DNA of 19,087 nt, from NCBI GenBank assembly GCA_028565635.1, contig JAOXYB010016465.1, forward strand, positions 1 through 19,087. The letters run 5' to 3'. Source of the stretch: Phoronis ovalis. Lineage: Eukaryota > Phoronida > Phoronidae. Every line of letters starts with the position of its first letter. The first letter of the stretch is position 1. Under the pieces are notes generated by a model, which was not told the origin of the DNA, made no database searches, and worked only from the letters and a program-made list of their open reading frames with translations. Made by a program: the position numbers and the translations under genes. Below are positions 16,321-19,087 of the stretch, in pieces.

Positions 16321-18794
16321 CTGAAATATATGAAAAATAAAATGACCACATTTAAATATTTACTGAGCATAAACAAAATGCACTTTGCTCTCCTAAAACT
16401 TTTCATGGGTATTCTAGTTGTTGCCTGCTCACATGTATTAATGCTCCTACCTGACTTTTCTCTTACCCACCAGTTTTCAATAATGAACCAGTTGTTTTCG
16501 CAACTTCAAAGGAGTTTCTTAAGACTAGTTTAAATTTATGCAGAAGATGTAATGAGATAGCATGTTAAATGAAGTCATTTATGTCGGAAAGAGTCTGTTA
16601 GTCCTGCAACTTGTATTAACCAGACTTTAAACACATTTCACAAATTGCATCTGTTTTCCAGTTAATATGTTAATAAACTCACTTTAACAGTAGTTGACTT
16701 CTGAGTTTGAGCACTAACACTTTCCAGAATGCCTTTAAATTGGTTTTCATCTAACTGCAAATACATACAATAAATATTGTCATTAGAACATTTGCAGTAC
16801 TTATGAAGTACACAATCTTTAATATTCATCCTGCTCACCAAGAATTTATTTGGTATGTTACACTTCTTATAAAAGTATAATTTGATAAAACCTATAATCG
16901 TTTAAATGCAAAAAATCTCCAATACAATTAAATACAAAATGACATATAATGTAGAGATGAACAGTACAATAGCACCTTGTTGTTTATGATAAAATGTGTT
17001 ATATGCAAGTTTAATAATGCTTTCTGTATATAAATACTGTCAAATTGAGTTTCTATATTTTTCACTATCCCTTATGCTCATGAGGCAAATAATTTTCTAA
17101 CAATATTCGACAATGTAAATTTGCAAGATATCAGTGCGTGTACAAACTACGTAAACAGAAGTGCTGTATGCACTGGAATTATTTTAGAAAGAAAATATAG
17201 AGTATTTAATTCTTTGAAAAAAAAACAGTAGAGGAGACACCAGTATTCACAATTGCTTTTATTTAATATTTATTCATTCCTTACTTTTCCCTGTATCTGG
17301 CCCCTTTGAGCCATCTGTATTACCATGCTTTCTATCAGCTGAGCCTTCTCTGGTTTAGCAAGTGCTATGGTATTTACTGTAGTTAGAAAACAGCAAAAAT
17401 AGTTTGTTATACAATCTGTTCCATCTGTCATAAACACTCTCAGGGGCACTGTTTTATATGTCTCATTAGTTAGTAGCCGTATAAACAAGGAGGTATTACA
17501 GGAGTACAAACACAAAGTTACATGTAAGACATGATGGTGTGCTTCCTGGGTGGATATTTTAGTACCACCCATAGTGTTTCCGCATGAAACAGGGCAGCAA
17601 AAACTCTTGAGTCAATGTTGACCAAAATTCTTTAAGATTTAACTAAGCTTAAAACACTGATATGAAATAACTTAAAACATGACCTCACTGATGTAAATTG
17701 TGATATTAATTGCAAGATGATATATCAGTGATGTTTATCAATAGAAATTAATATGAACTGCATGTGAAAAAAAGTTACGGCTGAAATTTACTGCAGCTTG
17801 CAATGCTAATGCCATTGAAAATAACGATGTCTTGATTGGCATAACATATTGTTAATTTATCAATTGAATTTGTTGGATACTGCTGATCCTTTTTCCATCT
17901 GTTTGCTATTACATAGAAAGAATGGTTCAGTTACTGATAAGTAACTATAAAACTATTGTATCAACAATTATATAATTTTAGAGGAACATTACTGACATGC
18001 TTGTAGTCATGGTTTCATGAGATTCGAGCTACGACAAACTGATGTGTGAGGCTTGCCGAACAATCCTGGACTCTCTAGTAGCTATTTACATGGAACGGAA
18101 AATGACCCACACACAGGCATCACTTTTTATGCATGTGTAAATGATACTTATTGTGAGAGTTAGCTGCTGGGATTCTTTGTGCGTATGATACCAAATGGGA
18201 GTTCCAAATGAGTAGGTTGAAGTTGAAATTCAATAGACAGAGTATCCAGTGGATGGTATAAAATTACTCAAGATGGTAGGGATTTTATACTTTTGACAGT
18301 TCAAAAAGTTCAGACATTTTTACTGTGAATTAATACCAGAGAGTCTAGGACTTTCGGCAAGCCCCATCACATGGCAAGATTATCAAGAGGCGTAGCATAA
18401 ACTAGTCCAAGATCATGACGTTCTGCACTAGCTCTTGATAATCTGACTTGTGAGCTGTGCCCAATCAAAGAGTATCTGGATGGCAACATATGAACTCATT
18501 TGGTAGGAATTACATAGATTACCTAGTTTGAGCACTTTCAATGTAATATGTAAGAGTCTGTGACTGTTCACACAGCTCACAAATCAGATTATCAAGAGCT
18601 AGTGCATAATGTCATGAACCAGGCCTAATTAAGCAAATGTGATGAAACCAGGATTAAAATGAGTGAAATCAATGCATACATCTAGCTCTTGCTGACTGAT
18701 CTAAAACTTGAGTAAGAATACTATTCTTCATGTCTGCTTGCCTCTCAGCCATCTGTTCACGTTCTTCAGGAGAAGGTCCACCTTGACCTTGGCC
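16276..18794 (-). CDS. PDCD5: PDCD5 (programmed cell death protein 5), last four coding exons, 5'-partial
   Basis: In transcript order the minus-strand exons are 18794-18680, 17376-17285, 16754-16683 and 16320-16276. They splice to 107 residues plus TAG. Human PDCD5 has 125, so about 20 N-terminal residues (the MADxELExxRxQRLAEL-type helix) are missing and must lie right of the window. PDCD5 is a small helical-bundle DNA-binding-family protein linked to apoptosis, TIP60/p53 and the CCT chaperonin. The archaeal relatives belong to the same family. Diagnostic segments: DMKNSILTQVLDQSARARLN, ALAKPEKAQLIESMVIQMAQ, KGILESVSAQTQKSTTVKFD and the acidic C-terminus RRRAHLDDSDDD. All four core helices and the KSTTVKF motif are intact. 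The region replacing human GDPGDAAQQE is GQGQGGPSPEE. The first intron holds retrotransposon sequence on the opposite strand. Confidence 0.95.
16683..16754 (-). CDS. PDCD5: PDCD5 coding exon: ILESVSAQTQKSTTVK
   Basis: Read on the minus strand, the acceptor is TATTTGCAG and the donor is AAA|GTGAGT, phase 0, 24 codons. It matches human ILKKVSQQTEKTTTVK. Confidence 0.94.
17285..17376 (-). CDS. PDCD5: PDCD5 coding exon: LAKPEKAQLIESMVIQMAQ
   Basis: Read on the minus strand, the acceptor is TAACTACAG and the donor is GGAAAA|GTAAGG. The first two bases complete a Leu codon split with the previous exon. NTIALAKPEKAQLIESMVIQ matches human NLALVKPEKTKAVENYLIQ. The surrounding open frame (up to 17572) is read-through of the intron. 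Confidence 0.94.
18041..18370. repeat. Inverted-repeat pair A (foldback or MITE-like)
   Basis: The left arm 18041-18080 and the right arm 18335-18370 are imperfect reverse complements. The left arm contains GCTTGCCGAA and GGACTCTCTAG. The right arm read in reverse gives GCTTGCCGAA and AGACTCTCTGG. The spacer is about 250 bases. No transposase-like coding is visible inside, so a non-autonomous foldback element is the best description. Confidence 0.6.
18411..18619. repeat. Inverted-repeat pair B, 49-base arms (foldback or MITE-like)
   Basis: The arms 18411-18459 and 18571-18619 are reverse complements at 45 of 49 positions by my count. They share the core GCACTAGCTCTTGATAATCT and an end at GTGAGCTGTG. 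The spacer is 111 bases. A degenerate third copy of the core (AGATTATCAAGAG at 18377-18389) sits just left of the first arm and pairs with 18432-18444 over 13 bases without mismatch. The block lies in a PDCD5 intron. Confidence 0.8.
18680..18794 (-). CDS. PDCD5: PDCD5 coding exon: QVLDQSARAR helix
   Basis: Read on the minus strand, the acceptor is ATCTTTTTCAG and the donor is AGAT|GTATGC, entering in phase 0 and leaving in phase 1. It encodes GQGQGGPSPEEREQMAERQA and DMKNSILTQVLDQSARAR. Confidence 0.94.
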
Positions 18795-18822
18795 CTGAAA
18801 AAGATTTGAAACAAACTTTTGT

Positions 18823-19087
18823 ATGTGTAGCAGAGCATATATATTCTTTGAAAACTCAGATATGTTAGATGAAAACTACTTTACACCACTCTTGTCAGAT
18901 TCAGACCTAAATGAAAGTGATAGTATAGACATACCAATAATGACATCCAGTCCTAAAAATAGTCAACACAATAAGCCTGCGCCGAGACTGAGAGTTTTAA
19001 GTTTGAACTATGATAGTCTGAAAAGCCTAGGAAAGAGAGGAAACCTTCAAAGTATAATAGAACAAACTAAACCTGATGTCATCTTAG
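18823..19087 (+). mobile_element. Non-LTR (LINE) retrotransposon, start of endonuclease/reverse transcriptase ORF, partial
   Basis: A plus-strand frame open from a TGA at 18796-18798, with ATG at 18823, runs off the window (88 codons). The first part is acidic and serine-rich, low in conservation. From about residue 54 the sequence RLRVLSLNYDSLKSLGKRGN followed by LQSIIEQTKPDVIL matches the opening of APE-type endonuclease domains in LINE polyproteins. The usual form is a hydrophobic strand, the conserved Asn, SL/SI, a K-rich turn, and then KPDIIxxTETW, whose catalytic Glu would be just outside. The element is antisense to PDCD5 and sits in its intron. The clade and the intactness of the rest cannot be judged here. 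Confidence 0.75.

Larger units (their letters stand above)
16321..18679 (-). other. PDCD5 introns
   Basis: Three GT-AG introns on the minus strand lie at 16321-16682, 16755-17284 and 17377-18679. The first two are plain AT-rich sequence. The third, the longest, carries the inverted-repeat cluster at 18041-18619. Confidence 0.8.

Noticed and set aside
16300-16533. 77-codon plus-strand frame opposite the last PDCD5 exon
   Set aside because: It is antisense to the last PDCD5 exon and intron, with no similarity of its own.
17377-17572. Upstream part of the 100-codon minus-strand frame containing a PDCD5 exon
   Set aside because: PDCD5 similarity starts sharply at the acceptor at 17376. The part above it is intron that happens to lack stops.
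1-19087. Prokaryotic features such as operons, ribosome-binding sites, CRISPR arrays, defence systems or insertion sequences
   Set aside because: All confident genes are spliced animal genes. No regularly spaced direct repeats or bacterial coding signals are present.

Overview
The window is animal nuclear DNA, not bacterial. Protein similarity appears only in short blocks, each bounded by GT donors and by AG acceptors that usually follow a pyrimidine tract, and the spliced blocks join in a consistent reading phase. The sequence is AT-rich with mostly small introns (roughly 0.15-1.3 kb). The CpG-rich patches and the non-LTR retrotransposon fit an invertebrate metazoan. I cannot name the phylum. 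No operon, ribosome-binding site, CRISPR array or prokaryotic element is present, and most long open frames are intronic noise or read-through of exons.

Layout. (1) Positions 1-2256 are presumed intron or upstream sequence of the first gene, with an unusual CpG-rich patch at about 60-560. (2) Positions 2257-5538, plus strand: the last six coding exons of a GIT-family ARF GTPase-activating protein (312 residues), covering the coiled coil, the linker and the C-terminal paxillin-binding four-helix bundle. The ArfGAP, ankyrin and Spa2-homology parts lie left of the window. (3) Positions 5539-7380: GIT 3' UTR and intergenic DNA. A CpG-rich promoter-like patch follows at 7381-7722. (4) Positions 8232-14745, plus strand: a complete CLPTM1L gene in 15 coding exons giving 524 residues, the membrane protein linked to GPI-anchor lipid scrambling in the ER. 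(5) Positions 14746-16275: the convergent intergenic interval. (6) Positions 16276-18794, minus strand: the last four coding exons of PDCD5 (107 residues). The first exon, about 20 residues, lies to the right of the window. (7) The PDCD5 introns carry a foldback (inverted-repeat) cluster at about 18041-18619 and, antisense to the gene, the start of a non-LTR retrotransposon endonuclease ORF at 18823-19087 that runs off the window.

The three genes have unrelated jobs: adhesion and small-GTPase signalling, ER membrane lipid handling, and an apoptosis/chaperonin-linked small protein. Their proximity looks like ordinary gene neighbourhood. I see no novel multi-gene system. The points most worth a second look are the foldback cluster, the retrotransposon abutting a PDCD5 splice acceptor, an in-frame alternative acceptor in CLPTM1L, a weak donor inside the GIT paxillin-binding domain, and the CpG-rich patch at the left end.
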